64,000 nucleotides of DNA, from NCBI GenBank assembly GCA_015847255.1, contig JADLZK010004649.1, forward strand, positions 62,001-126,000, in the 5' to 3' direction. This document shows, piece after piece, positions 1 through 11,117 of the stretch. The notes below the pieces were generated by a model. That model saw nothing but the letters and a program-made list of their open reading frames with translations, was not told the origin of the DNA and did not search any database. How positions within the stretch are numbered: position 1 is the first letter of the stretch; every line of letters starts with the position of its first letter. This DNA is from Hyparrhenia diplandra (taxonomy: Eukaryota > Streptophyta > Magnoliopsida > Poales > Poaceae). Position numbers and translations under genes: made by a program.

Positions 1-671
1 GAACATTTGATGAAGATGGCTTGTCAATTTCTTGAACATCATCATCATCATCTTTAGGCTTGATGTCTCCAACCGGCATGTTCTTCATGGCCTCCCTCAA
101 TGGTTCATCACCTACATCATCAAGATTCTCAAGTGCTCCTTGGGAGCCGTTAGATTCATCAAACTCCACATCATATGTTTCCTCTACCATGCCGGTGGCA
201 TGATTGAATACTCGATATGCTTTGGACTTCGATGAGTAACCAACAAGAAAACCAATATCCCAACGTCTTTGAAACTTCCCTAGATGTTGGCGCTTCTTGA
301 AGATGTAGCATTTGCAACCAAACACCCTAAAGAAGGAGACGTCCGGCTTTTTCCCATTGAGCAACTCATAAGGTGTCTTCTTGAGAAACTTTTGGAGATA
401 GAGGTGGTTGGATGCATAGCATGCGGTGTTGATTGCCTCGGCCCAAAACTTCTCATCGGTGCCATACTCATCAAGCATTGTTCTTGCCAAAGTGATTAGT
501 GTCCGGTTCTTTCTCTCCACTACACCATTTTGTTGAGGAGTGTAGGTTGAAGAGAACTCATGCTTGATCCCAACTTCATCACAATATAGCTCAATGTTTG
601 TGTTGTCAAACTCTTTGCCATTGTCACTTCTTATCTTCTTGATCTTCACATCAAATTCATTTTGAGCTCTT
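1..671 (-). pseudogene. copia pol: integrase core, C-terminal part
   Basis: The minus-strand reading continues the integrase begun at 672-1439, in another frame. It shows the second catalytic aspartate in RSDNGKEF (about 605-630) and the catalytic glutamate in PQQNGVVERKNRTL (about 500-545). Downstream comes the conserved post-integrase stretch with AYRVFNHATGMVEETYDVEF (about 165-225). The reading is open to the window edge. A frameshift near 672-690 separates it from the first part of the integrase. Confidence 0.85.
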
Positions 672-1439
672 TTAGCAAACTTCTTGAAGCAAGCGGCCAC
701 CGGATTTGTCATGAAGAAAGAAGGTCCAAGTGTATCTTGAGTAGTCATCAACAATCACTAGACAATATAGGTTGCCCCCCAAGCTCTTGTATGTTGTTGG
801 CCCAAAGAGATCCATGTGAAGTAGCTCTAGCACTCTATGTGTTGACATGAAAGCTTTAGTTGGATGGGTGTTGGCAACTTGCTTGCCGGCTTGACATGCA
901 CTACAAAGCTTGTCCTTTTCAAACTCGACATTCTTCAATCCTCTCACTAGATCATTCTTCATTAGCTTCTTGAGAGACCCCATACCAACATGTGCTAGTC
1001 TTCTATGCCATAGCCAACCAAGTGATGTAGCCTTAGCAAAGAGGCAAGTTTGCAAGTTGGCTTCTTCGGAAGTGAAATCCACAACATAGAGGTTGTTGTA
1101 CCTAAAACCTCTAAATATCTCTTGCTTGTCACTCTTCTTTATCACAACAACTTCATGTTCATCAAATAGGCATTGGAAGCCAAGATCACATAGTTGACCA
1201 ACCGACAACAAGTTGAAGCTCAATGAAGCAACATATAGGACATTTGATAGTGAGTGATCATTTGATATTGCAACCTTTCCCAAGCCTCTCACTTTGCTCT
1301 TTGAATTGTCACCAAATGTAATCTTGTTGTGGCCTTTGTCCCCTTCTTCTAGTGAGGTGAACATACGAGGATCACCGGTCATATGTTGTGTGCAACCACT
1401 ATCAATAACCCAATGACTTCCACCGGTCTTGTAGTTCAC
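672..1439 (-). pseudogene. copia pol: protease, GAG-pre-integrase and integrase N-terminus
   Basis: The frame opens with WVIDSGCTQHMTGDP, the copia aspartic protease active site (DSG) near 1390-1425. It continues with the GAG-pre-integrase and zinc-binding integrase region LWHRRLAHVGM followed by CSACQAGKQ (about 890-1015). Next comes the integrase core start with HMDLFGP, which holds the first catalytic aspartate (about 810), and VIVDDYSRYTW. Translation shifts frame at about 690 and continues at 1-671. An upstream stop or shift near 1440-1454 separates it from gag. Confidence 0.9.
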
Positions 1440-1453
1440 CTACACACAATAGA

Positions 1454-1945
1454 TCAAGCTTGTTGCTTAGGGACCCACTCTTGGTTAGGGCCCTTGGTGT
1501 TCTCAATCAATGACTTGGCAACCCAAATTTGCTTAGGCCTATTCTTGTTTGGTGGACCTAAGAACATGACCTTGGTTTTGCCACTAGTATCCTTTCTAAG
1601 CATGTAGTGAGCATTGAAGGCAAAAGGTCTAGCATGCTTGGGCAAGGGTTGTGGTGGTGGTGTCACACACTCATGAGAGAAATGCCCTTCTTGACCACAC
1701 TCAAAGCATCTCTTTGGCTTGGGCTTGGGCTTTGACTTGAGTTGATGTTGAGCTTGAACTTTAGCTTTCTTCTCTTCATTTGCCTTGTACCCAATACCAC
1801 TCTTGTCCATCTTCATTACGGTGTTCATGAAGAGCTCACTTTGAAGATTGTGACCCTTAGTGAACTTGCTCAAGCCGGTAGTGAGGTGAGCCTTCTCTTT
1901 CTTGAGCTTCTCATTCTCTTGTTTGATCATCTCAAATTCAAGCAT
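1454..1945 (-). pseudogene. copia gag C-terminal part with second CCHC zinc knuckle
   Basis: The reading contains CFECGQEGHFSHEC, a CX2CX4HX4C nucleic-acid-binding knuckle, near 1665-1715, preceded by a lysine/proline-rich stretch. It begins with coiled-coil sequence FEMIKQENEKLKKEKA that belongs to the tandem repeat upstream. A single extra base in the repeat near 1960 puts it out of frame with the 1962-2348 segment. Confidence 0.85.
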
Positions 1946-2214
1946 TATCTTGTGCTCTTCTTCACCCCTTGGTGGACTTGCTCAAGATGGCGGCTTGTTG
2001 GGCTTTCTCTTTCTTGAGCTTCTCATTCTCTCGTTTGATCATCTCAAACTCAAGCACTTTCTTGTGCTCTTCTTCACTATTGGTGGACTTGCTCAAGATG
2101 GCGGCTTGTTGGACATTCTCTCTCTTGAGCCTCACATTTTCTTGCTTGAGCATTTCAAACTCAAGACCCGACTCATATGTTTCATCACTTTTCTCAACCA
2201 CAACCATGTTTTGA
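1868..2214 (-). repeat. 111-bp tandem repeats encoding a coiled coil in copia gag
   Basis: The block gctcaagatggcggcttgtt recurs at 1980 and 2091 (111 bp, 37 codons), with a diverged copy near 1868 at 112 bp spacing. Each unit encodes a variant of EFEMIKQENEKLKKEK followed by QQAAILSKST, a heptad-like charged coil. The 112-bp spacing is the one-base insertion that shifts frame between gag segments. Confidence 0.85.
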
Positions 2215-3253
2215 GTTGATAGCTCTTCAAGATCTTTCTTTAGCTTGATATTCTCATTCTTGATCTTGATGTACTCATCATAGTGATCGGCCACAACCAC
2301 TTGCTTGCCTTTGCTACTAGCCTTTTGCTCAATGTTCTCATCAATCAAATCATCACATGAAGTAGCTATATCAATCTTAACAACATGGTTAGTAGCAACA
2401 TGTGGCTCATCATTTAAAAACTCATTAGCGACAAGAAGGTTGTCATGCTCAACCTTGAGATTTGTATACTCTTCTTTGAGCTTTTTGTATCTAATGATGA
2501 GCTCATTGTGAGTTCCCTCAAGTTTATCATGTTTTTCTTTGAGCTCCTTTAGGGAAGGTTTGAGCTCCTTGAGGGGAGGACTTCACTAGTTTGTATTCAT
2601 CTCTAAGCTCATCACTAGCCTTTTGTGCTTTGTCATGTTTAGCAAGAAGAGTTTCATTCTCAAGTTTAAGCATGTCAATCTTTTTTTGTTTGCCTTTGAG
2701 ACCATCTTAGAATACTTGCCAAGCAAAGTCGCAAGCTCATCATAGCTAGGTGCCTCATACTCAACATCATCATCACTATCATTATCACTATCACTACTTT
2801 CATCATCACTTGGTACCTTTTGAGTCCTTTTGCCATGAGGCATAGGTGTGTAGACGATGAAGATGGTGACGGTGGTGGTGAAACGTATGAAGACCCAATA
2901 GCAATTGCCGCCACATGTTCTTGCTCATTGTCACTTTCTTCACCGGAGGAGCCACCACATGATGATTCAATGTCGGTGAGCCAATCACCAACAAAGTAAG
3001 CCTTTCCATCTTTCTTCTTGTGGTACTCCTTCTTCTTGCCATCTTTCTTCTTGTATGGCTTATCCTTCTTCTTCTCTTCATCATCACTTGATTCTTCTCT
3101 CTTGTCCCGTTGCTTCTTCTTGTGCTTGTCTTTCTTGGGTGGTTCGGGACATTGATGAGCAAGGTGACCAAGTTGATGGCAATTGTAGCACTCCATCTCT
3201 CGAGAGTGGCTTCTTCTTGCTACTTGTATAGAATTGCTTTCTTGATGAATCAA
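1962..3253 (-). pseudogene. copia gag: first CCHC knuckle and charged spacer
   Basis: Overlapping minus-strand readings (2675-3253, 2586-2843, 1962-2348) together form the middle of gag. CYNCHQLGHLAHQC near 3150-3200 is a CCHC knuckle. It is followed by Lys/Asp/Glu-rich low-complexity sequence, then a Ser/Asp acidic patch (about 2760-2810), then coiled coil. Successive frames show several indels. The architecture fits SIRE-type gag, and this copy is broken. Confidence 0.8.
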
Positions 3254-3333
3254 ACTTGACTCCCCTCTTGCTAAGGCCCTTGAGCATCTTGGTAGTTCTC
3301 TTCACCATGAGTGCAAGATCATCAAGTTCCTCA

Positions 3334-4050
3334 TCACTTGGGTTTTGAGAGGAAGTCACTTAACGCTTTGCCTTTGCCTTTTTTGTCAATGCTAGCCTTG
3401 AAGGCAAGGTCTTTCTTCTTGGTCGATGAAGATTCATCCTTGGGATTGATGTGCATGTACATCTCATGGGCATTGATCTTTCCCAAGATTTTTGTCGGTG
3501 TAGACTTCGGAAAGATCACCTTGATGAAGAACGGTGACAATGTGCCCATACTTCTCAATGGGGAGGACACACAACATCCTTCTCACAACATCATCCGGGC
3601 GTGATTTGTGTGAGTCCAAGTCCATTGATTTCCTCTACAATGACATTCAAGCGACCATACATGTCATTAGCATTTTCATTAGGAAGCATTGCAAAGGAAT
3701 TAAGCTTATTCATGACAAGATTATAGCGTTCCTCACGCTCACTCTTGGTTCCCTCATGGAGCGCACAAATTTCTTCCCAAAGATCATGGGCATTTTTGTG
3801 GTTCCAAGACGCGGTTGAACACGCCCTTGCAAATGCCTCTAAAGATTGTGTTTCTAGCTTTGGCATTCCAAGTGACTTGTTCCTTTTCTACGTCGGTGAG
3901 GGCTTTTTTTCATCCTTAGGTTTTGCGTAACCTTCGGTGGCCGCTTTGAGCACACCGATTCTCGGCCTCAAGGTAGGCCTCCATGCGAATTTTCCAATAA
4001 GGAAAGTCATCGCCTTGAACATGGGTGGTGGGCCATTCCCCGTTGGACAT
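3334..4050 (-). pseudogene. copia gag N-terminus (UBN2-type)
   Basis: A start at 4050 gives MSNGEWPTTHVQGDDFPYWK, the usual beginning of SIRE-type gag. The frame is lost within about 40 codons. The next recognisable piece, 3866-3591, has HDLWEEICALHEGTKSEREE and NANDMYGRLNVIVEEINGLG, the UBN2 gag domain. The 3570-3334 piece (INAHEMYMHINPKDESSSTK) continues it in another frame. Confidence 0.82.
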
Positions 4051-4087
4051 CTTTCTCTAGGCGGTTAAGCCTAATTATGAGCAACAC

Positions 4088-4100
4088 GGCTCCGATACCA
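4088..4100 (-). promoter_or_regulatory. primer-binding site (initiator tRNA-Met type)
   Basis: The minus strand reads TGGTATCGGAGCC immediately downstream of the LTR end. This differs by one base from the common plant PBS TGGTATCAGAGC, complementary to the 3' end of initiator tRNA-Met. Two bases separate it from the LTR terminus at 4103. Confidence 0.9.
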
Positions 4101-4102
4101 CT

Positions 4103-5523
4103 TGAAAGGATCGAGATGCCCAAGAGGGGGTGAATTGGGCTAATCTAAAAATTTAACTTAATTAAGCAACCAACTAGCCCATATTCACCCTCTTGTGCCT
4201 AAGTGTGTTTCTAACAACTACCGCACAAAGTTTTGCACCCTAGGTTCCAATCCTACTCTAGCATGGCAATTCTAAGAATGTAAAGACATGAAATAGAATT
4301 CGCGGAATGTAAATGCGGAAAGTAAAGAGAGGAAGGAACACGGCGATTTTTTTTCGAGGTATCGAGGTGTCGCCACACCCCTCTAATCCTCGTTGGAGCA
4401 CTCTCTCGAGAGTATCGGCTCCCCCCTTAGTCCTCGCAAGAACTAAGTGCTCTCTACGGGTTGATTCTTCGACACTCCGCCGCGGTGAATCACCCAAAAC
4501 CGCCACAAGCTTGCTTGAGCCACCCACAAGCACCACCGGTGATCTTCAAGCCATGATCCGCCACTAAGCCGTCTAGGTGATGGCAATCACCAAGAGAAAC
4601 AAGCACGAACTCTCACTTGACCTCAACAAGCCTAGGAGAAGAGTGGATGCACACTTGAATCTCTCAAACACTCTAAGAATGATCCTTAATCTTGCATGGA
4701 TGACCACCTTAGGGCTCTTGCTCTTCCTTGCACTCTCAAGGATGTTTCTCAGCTGAACAAATGGGCAAGAGAGAGGGCAAGGTCGTGGGGACAAAGTATA
4801 TATAGCCCCCACCAAGCAACTCCACGAAATCAGCTTCTCTGCACAGAAAACAGCCTGACCGGACGCACTGGTGAGTCCGGTCAAGGGTCCGGTCAGTGCG
4901 TCCGGTCAGAAACGACACGGCCTCTGACACGCCCTGACCGAGCGTCCGGTCAGTGCTTCCGGTCCACACCGGAAGCGTCCGGTCGCTGCGTCCGGTTGGA
5001 CCTCGCCGAAAATGCTGCCGCCAGACGCACCACACCGGCGTCCGGTCAGACCGAAGGCCCGGTCGCGCGTCCGGCCGGTGCGCCCGTCGGCCTTTGAAGC
5101 CCTTTTTCAGCTCCGTCTTCGCGACTCCGTGAATTGCTTCAACTCCAACATGTCTCAGGCATAAATTGAGCTACCTAGTGCTAAAGAAACTCAAGTGTGC
5201 ACCACAACTCGTCTCTAGACTCGCCTAGGTCAAGCTACCCGTTCGTACCCCCCTTAATAGTACGGCCGAAAATAAAAACAAAGTCCTAACAACTAATCCG
5301 ATGTCACCCAACTCCGTCGACAATCGGAACTAGCCGTCCTTAACCTTGTCGTCCATCATCGGAAAACCGAACGAATTCCATCGTCAGGGGGCGTAACAAA
5401 CTCATCGCCCGAGATCACCATTACCATGACCTAACTCACAATCTGTTTACGCAAAACACACGTTAGTCATGATAATTATATTGTCATCAATCATCGAAAC
5501 CCAATCTAGGGGGCCTAGATGCA
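4103..5523 (-). repeat. 5' LTR of the copia element
   Basis: On the plus strand the LTR runs from TGAAAGGATCGAGATGCCC at 4103 to ...GGGGGCCTAGATGCA at 5523, with TG...CA ends. Length is about 1.42 kb. The inner edge is fixed by the adjacent PBS. The outer edge is judged from the CA and the change in sequence. A TATA stretch (tatatata, 4797-4804) reads as a core promoter on the minus strand. No second LTR is in the window to confirm the ends. Confidence 0.8.
4855..5080. repeat. CCGGTC-rich repeat cluster inside the LTR
   Basis: The motif tCCGGTCa or gCGTCCGGTC recurs roughly every 12-25 bases across about 220 bp, upstream of the minus-strand TATA region. Such arrays are common in grass SIRE LTRs and might act as enhancer-like elements, but that role is inference. 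A looser array of CCGGACGC motifs occurs in the solo LTR at 62480-62690. Confidence 0.75.
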
Positions 5524-6173
5524 AAGCGAGATGCCGGGTATACTAGGCGACACACTAACAAAAAAGGCACCGGCTAAAAACGGTGGATCTAACAAGTTGT
5601 ACTTAGGAAGAAATCTATTTTGCGATCGAGAAGAAAAACCGCCTGCTCAGTGCTCGCCGTCGTCGTCAAGGCGGTTCCGCGCAAGCGGCCATGGGGGACT
5701 AGGATCTGCACCATGTCCCGCTTGTGTTGTGGGACATTACCGCCGAAATGATCTTGGAATCTCTTAGCAACGGTGGAGTCCGGGGTATGAGATGAAGCAC
5801 CCTCCGCCCTCCCTTCCCATTTGTTAAGGAGGACGCGCCGAGCCTGACGCTCAGGATTCTGAATCGCCAACTCAAATTCCATGTCTATATTTCCAATGAT
5901 TTCCATATTACCCATTCTACCTCAGCAGCACCCATCGGACCTGGGTTCGACTTCCCATGGGAGCGAATTTAAACAGGTTGCATTATTAAAAAATTAAAAA
6001 ATAGGCTGAGGTTTCCCTTGCTGACTTCGGTCAAAAAATATTACCTCCATTCTGATCATAGCCCTGCAACATATTATTGTTCGTAAATTGGTAAATTGGT
6101 AAGCAGCGTATATTTGGAAAAAAAAAAAAAAAGAACCATCGGTAATTTCAGGAAGATCAAAGCATGCACATAC
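5524..6173. other. unassigned sequence
   Basis: A minus-strand reading at 5589-5915 has no recognisable domain. It includes a charged stretch with RRVLLNKWEGRAEGASSHTP and could be a degraded exon of the neighbouring fragment or of a transposon. A T-rich, A-rich tract at 6110-6135 separates it from the exons at 6174-6558. Confidence 0.3.
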
Positions 6174-6558
6174 CTAAGCCAGAAACTGTAAAGGCTAGTT
6201 TGGAGCAAATGGAGAAGGTGAGCCTCTCCATCTTGGAATACAACAGGCTGTTCAGGTTCGGCTCCTCGATCAAACTGTGCATTCCTGAATAGATCCCTGC
6301 TGAACGAACAAACAGCAACGCTTCCCTTCACATGCTTCCTGTGCGTCCATTGCAGATCTTGCCTTTGGGCCACTGCTTCCACTGCAATCACAAGAGAAAA
6401 TATTGATTGATTACCATTTTGATTAAAAGTTTTATCATTATGATGTCCATCTTACAGCTTCCTGAAGACTGTATAAAGCATTGCCAAAAGCATGCTGGTC
6501 GATGAGTTCATCTAGTGTATACAGGAGAGCTTTCTCTATGATCAGATCATCCTGTCCA
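6174..6558 (-). pseudogene. two-exon fragment of an unidentified plant gene
   Basis: Two minus-strand blocks look like exons. The first, 6558-6456, follows an AG acceptor (GATGCAG) and reads DDLIIEKALLYTLDELIDQH, ending in LQEA before GTAAG. The second, 6381-6174, follows TTGCAG and reads VEAVAQRQDLQWTHRKHVKG through LLHLLQTSLYSFWL, before a GTATGTG donor. Amino-acid continuity across the intron is good, but the phase is off by one base at the first donor, which suggests decay or a missing base. I do not recognise the family. No start or stop exon is visible, so it is probably a truncated or captured fragment. Confidence 0.45.
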
Positions 6559-6837
6559 CTGCATCAAAGGATATACATGTTTACTGGATTATTGAACATT
6601 TGGTTCTACACATATATAACTAGCTTGTTCATTGAGGCCATGCTTATCCAGTTTACCAATGAGTTCTTCCCTCTTACTGTCAGTGTAAGGGTTGCATTGC
6701 AAGTTCCCTGAGGTAGCCTCAGCGACCATCACCATGCGAGCCCAAGCCAGGCGCCCACTGCTTGATTTTCCTCAAGGATGCTAGCTTCAGCTGGGAAGTA
6801 TTCTCTCAGTACGCTTTTTGGGGTCACTCCAAAGCTT
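6559..6837. other. flank between gene fragment and LINE
   Basis: No coding signal can be supported here. It ends at the poly-T tract (6838-6844) that marks the 3' end of the minus-strand LINE. Confidence 0.3.
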
Positions 6838-9800
6838 TTTTTTGAAGGGAAACAGGAGGGGCGAACTGCCCCTACTGTGCTTTTATTGAATTAAAGTAAA
6901 AAGAACGTTCTTACAAAGCAACCTCAAGAAACATAAAAAGTTACAAAGAAAATTAACAAGATTACACAAAGCTGTCTATCCATTGAACTAGAGCTAGCTT
7001 GGAGGAAGGTCTTGCACGTTGGATAACCAAGGCAAATTCAGACTTGAAGGAGAGTTTGCAACGTTGGATAGATGCAGGAATCCTCTGAAAATTAAGTCAT
7101 TTCGAGCATCCAAATACTCCAACACATAGAGATAACAATATCCATAAAGAAGGGTAATCTGAGCTGAATCTTAAAGGCTTCAATGATTTCAATGACTGTT
7201 GAATTCTGAGGAACCAAAGAAACCTGTGGTATTCCAGCAGGCTAGAGCAAGAGGACACGAAAAAAAAAGATGATGAAGAGTTTCTTCCCAGTCTTGGCTG
7301 GATACAAAGTGAGCACAACCGTAACTGAAGACTCATTGTTCTTCTCGCGAAGAAGATTTCTAGTACTTAGCCCGTCCTTCAAAAGCAAACGGTAAGAAGA
7401 TTTTCCTTTGTTCCGACTAGATGATTTCCACAACCATCTATAAATAGGGTGAGCCTGGGAGGTTCCAATGAGCTTCCTGTAAATCTTCTTTTGAGGAGAA
7501 AGTTGATTGCCCTTAAATATTTCCAAATGTCACATCCCCCGAGAAAGCTCCAAGTTCTGAATAACATTTGAGAACAGGTGAAATTGATCATAAGCTTGGA
7601 CTGAAAGTGGCAAGTGGAAAAGAGAGGTCAAAGGTACAGTGGTGCAAGCTTGGTGAACTGAGATGAACTCATTTTTAGCATAGGAGCAGAGCTGAGGGAA
7701 CTGATCTTTCGTAGTAGTATTATCCCAGCTTATCGACCAAAGAAAACAAGTAGTGCCATCCTGAATTACCACTGGTTAGATCCTTGAATTGAGGCAAGAG
7801 TTTGAGAATATCACGCCACCGAAGGAACCTCTGAAATTGTTTGACAACCGAGGTAGGGAACCATTACCATAGTACCTATCCTGCACTAACCGGAACCCAA
7901 GGAACATCCAATTGTTGAAGAATTTATGAAAATGCTTTAGAAGTAAGCTCTGATTTTGAGTTTCCAAATCAAGAATTCCTGTGCCACCATCCGGTTTTGG
8001 TGTACATGCTATTGGCCGCCGCTTTGGCAGGTGTTTTTGCTATTGATGTCCGCTCCTCTCCGTAAGAAATGGTTCCCGTGATGTCTACCCGTTTGGTGAT
8101 AGCTTTAGGCGGATGAAAGATACACATAGTAAAGGTGGGCAATGCAAATTGAAGACTGCATTGGTAAGTTCCAATCTACCCGCCCTGGTTTAAGTGTATT
8201 GCTACACTAGTCGTCTCCTCTCACACTTATTAACCGTGAGGCCGTAAATGTGAGGGCTTATGAATACTGAGAGGTAGACCCAAATAAGTAAAGGGCAGGG
8301 AACCTTTTTGACATCCAAAAGTACGTAGCAGCTAAACTGTCAAACATGGATTGTTCCAGATTGATTGGCAGCATATTTGATTTTTCATAATTGACTTTCA
8401 GATCTGTGGATTCACCAAAGGAGTGCAAAAGATTCTTTAAGAATAGAACTTGATCAGAGTTTGCCTGCATGAATATCAGAGTGTCATCTCGTGATACCGC
8501 AATATTGGAAAATCTTGGTCACCTCTTAGAGGGATTGGTAACATGAGGTCACCATTGGCACAGGCTGCATTCAATAAACTCTGTAAAAAGTCAGTAGCTA
8601 GAACAAAGAGCAAAGGGGAAAGAGGGTCTCCCTGCCTTACACCCCTTCTGCAGTGAAAAGTCTTGCCTGGCACTCCATTAAGTAAGACTGATGAGGTTCC
8701 CCGATTCAAAAATTCTTTGCATCCAAGTGAGCCAAAGCTCGAAATCCCTTTGCTCTCATTATTTGTATCATTAACTGATGTTCAACTTTGTCAAAGGCCT
8801 CTTCAAAATCCAACTTCAGGATAATAATTTCCTTTTTTGATTGATGACACATATGCGTATATTCAAGAGTCCAAGCTAAGCAATCCTCGTATGGTTCTAT
8901 TTCTGATAAAACCATATTGGTTTTTGTGGATTAGATGTGGCATCACATTCTGCAACCTATTAGCCAAAACTTTTGTCAGAATCTTGACTGAATTGTTGAG
9001 AAGAGAGATTGGTCGAAAGTCTAAAACTTTGACGCATTGTCTTTTTGGCACAAGAGTAATATGAGATCCATTAATGCATTGAATATTCAGCTGCCCCTGG
9101 ATGAAATTCAGAGAAGAGTCTGAAGAAGTCCTGAGAGATGATTGGCCAGCATTTCTTTAAAGTCTCAGTATTGAATCCATCCGGGCCGAGAGCTTTATAA
9201 GATGGGAGATGCTTCACCACCGAAGTTGATTTCATCGGTTGAAAAATCTGCTATCAAACAAGAAAGATCTCTCGACTCGCCATTTTGTCAAGGAGTTGAT
9301 TGAGGTTGAAATGAATACTTGTGAACTCTGTAGTCCCCAATCTTTGCTTGAAGGAATGCCAAATAAGATCTGCCTTTAAATCATGATCATAAATAAAAAC
9401 ATCAGAATCATCGAGAGATACAAGTGATCAGATTTTTTCTATATTTTTGTAGCATTAGCATGGAAAAATGAGTGTTAGCATCCCCCAAAGTTGCCCATTT
9501 GATCAGCCCCTCGCTTCCAATAAGCTTTTTGCTGTTTGAGTAAAGAAGCCGATGAGCCTCCGTAACATCCCCCGGGTTCCACTCGATTAAAGAAAGGTCC
9601 CTGAATTCTTCCAAAATGCAAAGAAAAGAGATAATCAATTTAACCCTTTCAATGGTGACTTTAAGGTTGGATAAAGTATGACTCCAATCCTTTGAGCTTT
9701 TCCTCAACAATTTGAACTTATAAGACAAACTTCTTGCTGCATTTAGGTGGGGAGGGGAGTGGGACCATCCATTCTGAACCTGCATCAAAAATCACTGTGG

Positions 9801-10055
9801 TGCATCCAATAGTTTTCAAACCGAAAAAGCTTATTTTTGGGAATAACAGTACTAATGCTGATAAGGCAAGGGGTATGATCTGAGGTGTCCCTAGTTAAAG
9901 TACTGGCAGAAGAGTTAGGGAAGCTCAGGGTCCAACTAGGCGAGGTGAAGAACCAATCTAGACGCTCTAGGAGGGGATTCTGTTGTTTATTTGTCCAGGT
10001 GAATCTCTGACCCTTAAGAGGCAATTCAACCAATCCAAGTTTACTTCAAGGTCGT
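6838..10055 (-). mobile_element. L1-type LINE, 5'-truncated
   Basis: The minus strand ends in poly(A) (poly-T at 6838). Upstream in order come a zf-RVT domain, reverse transcriptase and the C-terminal end of the APE endonuclease. About 3.2 kb remain. ORF1 and most of the endonuclease are missing, as expected from incomplete reverse transcription. The right edge is set where homology-like coding sequence ends, near 10055. I did not find a convincing target-site duplication. Confidence 0.85.
7242..10033 (-). pseudogene. LINE ORF2 remnant (endonuclease end, RT, zf-RVT)
   Basis: From upstream to downstream on the minus strand: RFTWTNKQQNPLLERLDWFF and SDHTPCLI (9785-10033) are the end of the APE endonuclease. 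ALGPDGFNTETLKKCW (about 9150-9205) opens the RT fingers. RPISLLNNSVKILTKVLANR with QYGFIRNRT (8863-9051) and ILKLDFEEAFDKVEH (8706-8915) follow. Then GVRQGDPLSPLLFVLATDFL (8476-8709). The catalytic YADD box is replaced by YHEM through a one-base insertion near 8490. The zf-RVT region (about 7242-7600) reads WLWKSS...KDGLSTRNLL. Multiple frameshifts make it inactive. Confidence 0.88.
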
Positions 10056-10873
10056 TCCTGATAGACGAGCTGCAAACAACGCACGGTTAGCACTTGTAAG
10101 TAACATCTACATACTGCTTTCGCCGCCTCAAGGTACTATTTATTTGTTCACGAGACCCACCATGCAAAGTTCAGAGTCTATGCTATGAAGTAGAGAGTGA
10201 ATTGGTCGCTATGGAAAGTTCACGAGAGGCACCGTTAAAGTTCAGAGGCAGTCTTCAGTGCCATGTGAAAGAATTGCAAACGCTGCGTCAGTTCGCCTAT
10301 AAAGACACTTGTCAAATCAACATATCATTGCTTCCACCATATTGTTCCAAATACATCATCGTTTCTTGTTTGCCATCAACACTGCGTGGCAAGGTTGCCT
10401 TCCTGGGCCTTCCTGGGTGTGACGCACGATATGGTAGCTACGAATCCACGATGACCCTCACATATAACTGGAATAGATAGATTCGGTTACAACTCCGGTT
10501 GGCGCTGCGCCGCCGGCCTCGAGCAGAGCTCGCCGCCTGGTTCAAGTTCTAATGACCAAGACAAAAGCAACACGACAACTCGACAGCATACTTAAACGAA
10601 CGGTTACGACGACGACTTCTCCATCGCTCGTGCTCGTCCTTTGGGCTGGGCTTCATTTGCTCCGCTCCGGGCCTGTAAACTTGCTGTTGGGCTTCCTTTC
10701 TCTCTTCTTCTTGGGCCTTTCGAGCAACGGTACACTGTGTACCATGACACTGGGACATGCCCATGTTGTTGATTGTTTCAGCTGCCATTATTTTCTTAAC
10801 ATGGATCCACAAAATACACCTGTAGCACTGTACTAGAGTATGACCAGAGGATTTTTATATTTTAATATTTTTG
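10056..10873. other. unassigned sequence
   Basis: Short readings occur on both strands (10202-10480 plus; 10549-10812 minus), but none has a recognisable domain, clear splice sites or a start context. Nothing else is supported. Confidence 0.3.
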
Positions 10874-11107
10874 AAATAAAAATTTTAATATTTACTAACC
10901 AAAAAATATTTCGCGATCAAATAGTCCTTTTGGTCGCGCCACATGCGATGGCATGATAAGATACGGCACATTCAACGATATTTCCGGCGTGGAAAAAAAC
11001 TTATCGCGCCACTCCCGTTGCTTTGACAAGATTGTCTTGTCGTGGGCACCGGGAGTGGCATGACAATACGAAATTTTACACCACCCCACTAGCTTCTCTA
11101 GTGCTTT
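10874..11107. repeat. dispersed repeat with fold-back hairpin, copy 1
   Basis: About 234 bp is repeated in the same orientation at 27694-27929 with roughly 90% identity by eye. Its core can fold: GCCACTCCCG at 11008-11017 pairs with CGGGAGTGGC at 11050-11059, and GACAAGA/TCTTGTC (11025-11041) forms an inner palindrome. Confidence 0.8.
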
Positions 11108-11117
11108 GCTTCTTGTG

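Larger units (their letters stand above)
1..5523 (-). mobile_element. Ty1/copia retrotransposon, SIRE/Maximus type, 5' half
   Basis: Read on the minus strand the order is LTR (5523-4103), primer-binding site, gag with a UBN2-type region and a CCHC knuckle, a long coiled-coil spacer, a second CCHC knuckle, protease, GAG-pre-integrase and integrase. This is the copia order, because integrase precedes reverse transcriptase. RT, RNase H and the 3' LTR would lie left of base 1. The long gag with two zinc knuckles and a coiled-coil spacer is typical of the SIRE/Maximus lineage in grasses. Several frameshifts break the polyprotein, so this copy is not autonomous. Confidence 0.92.

Noticed and set aside
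4258..5097. Readings inside the copia LTR (84-133 codons)
   Set aside because: They overlap the LTR and its CCGGTC arrays and lack recognisable protein motifs.
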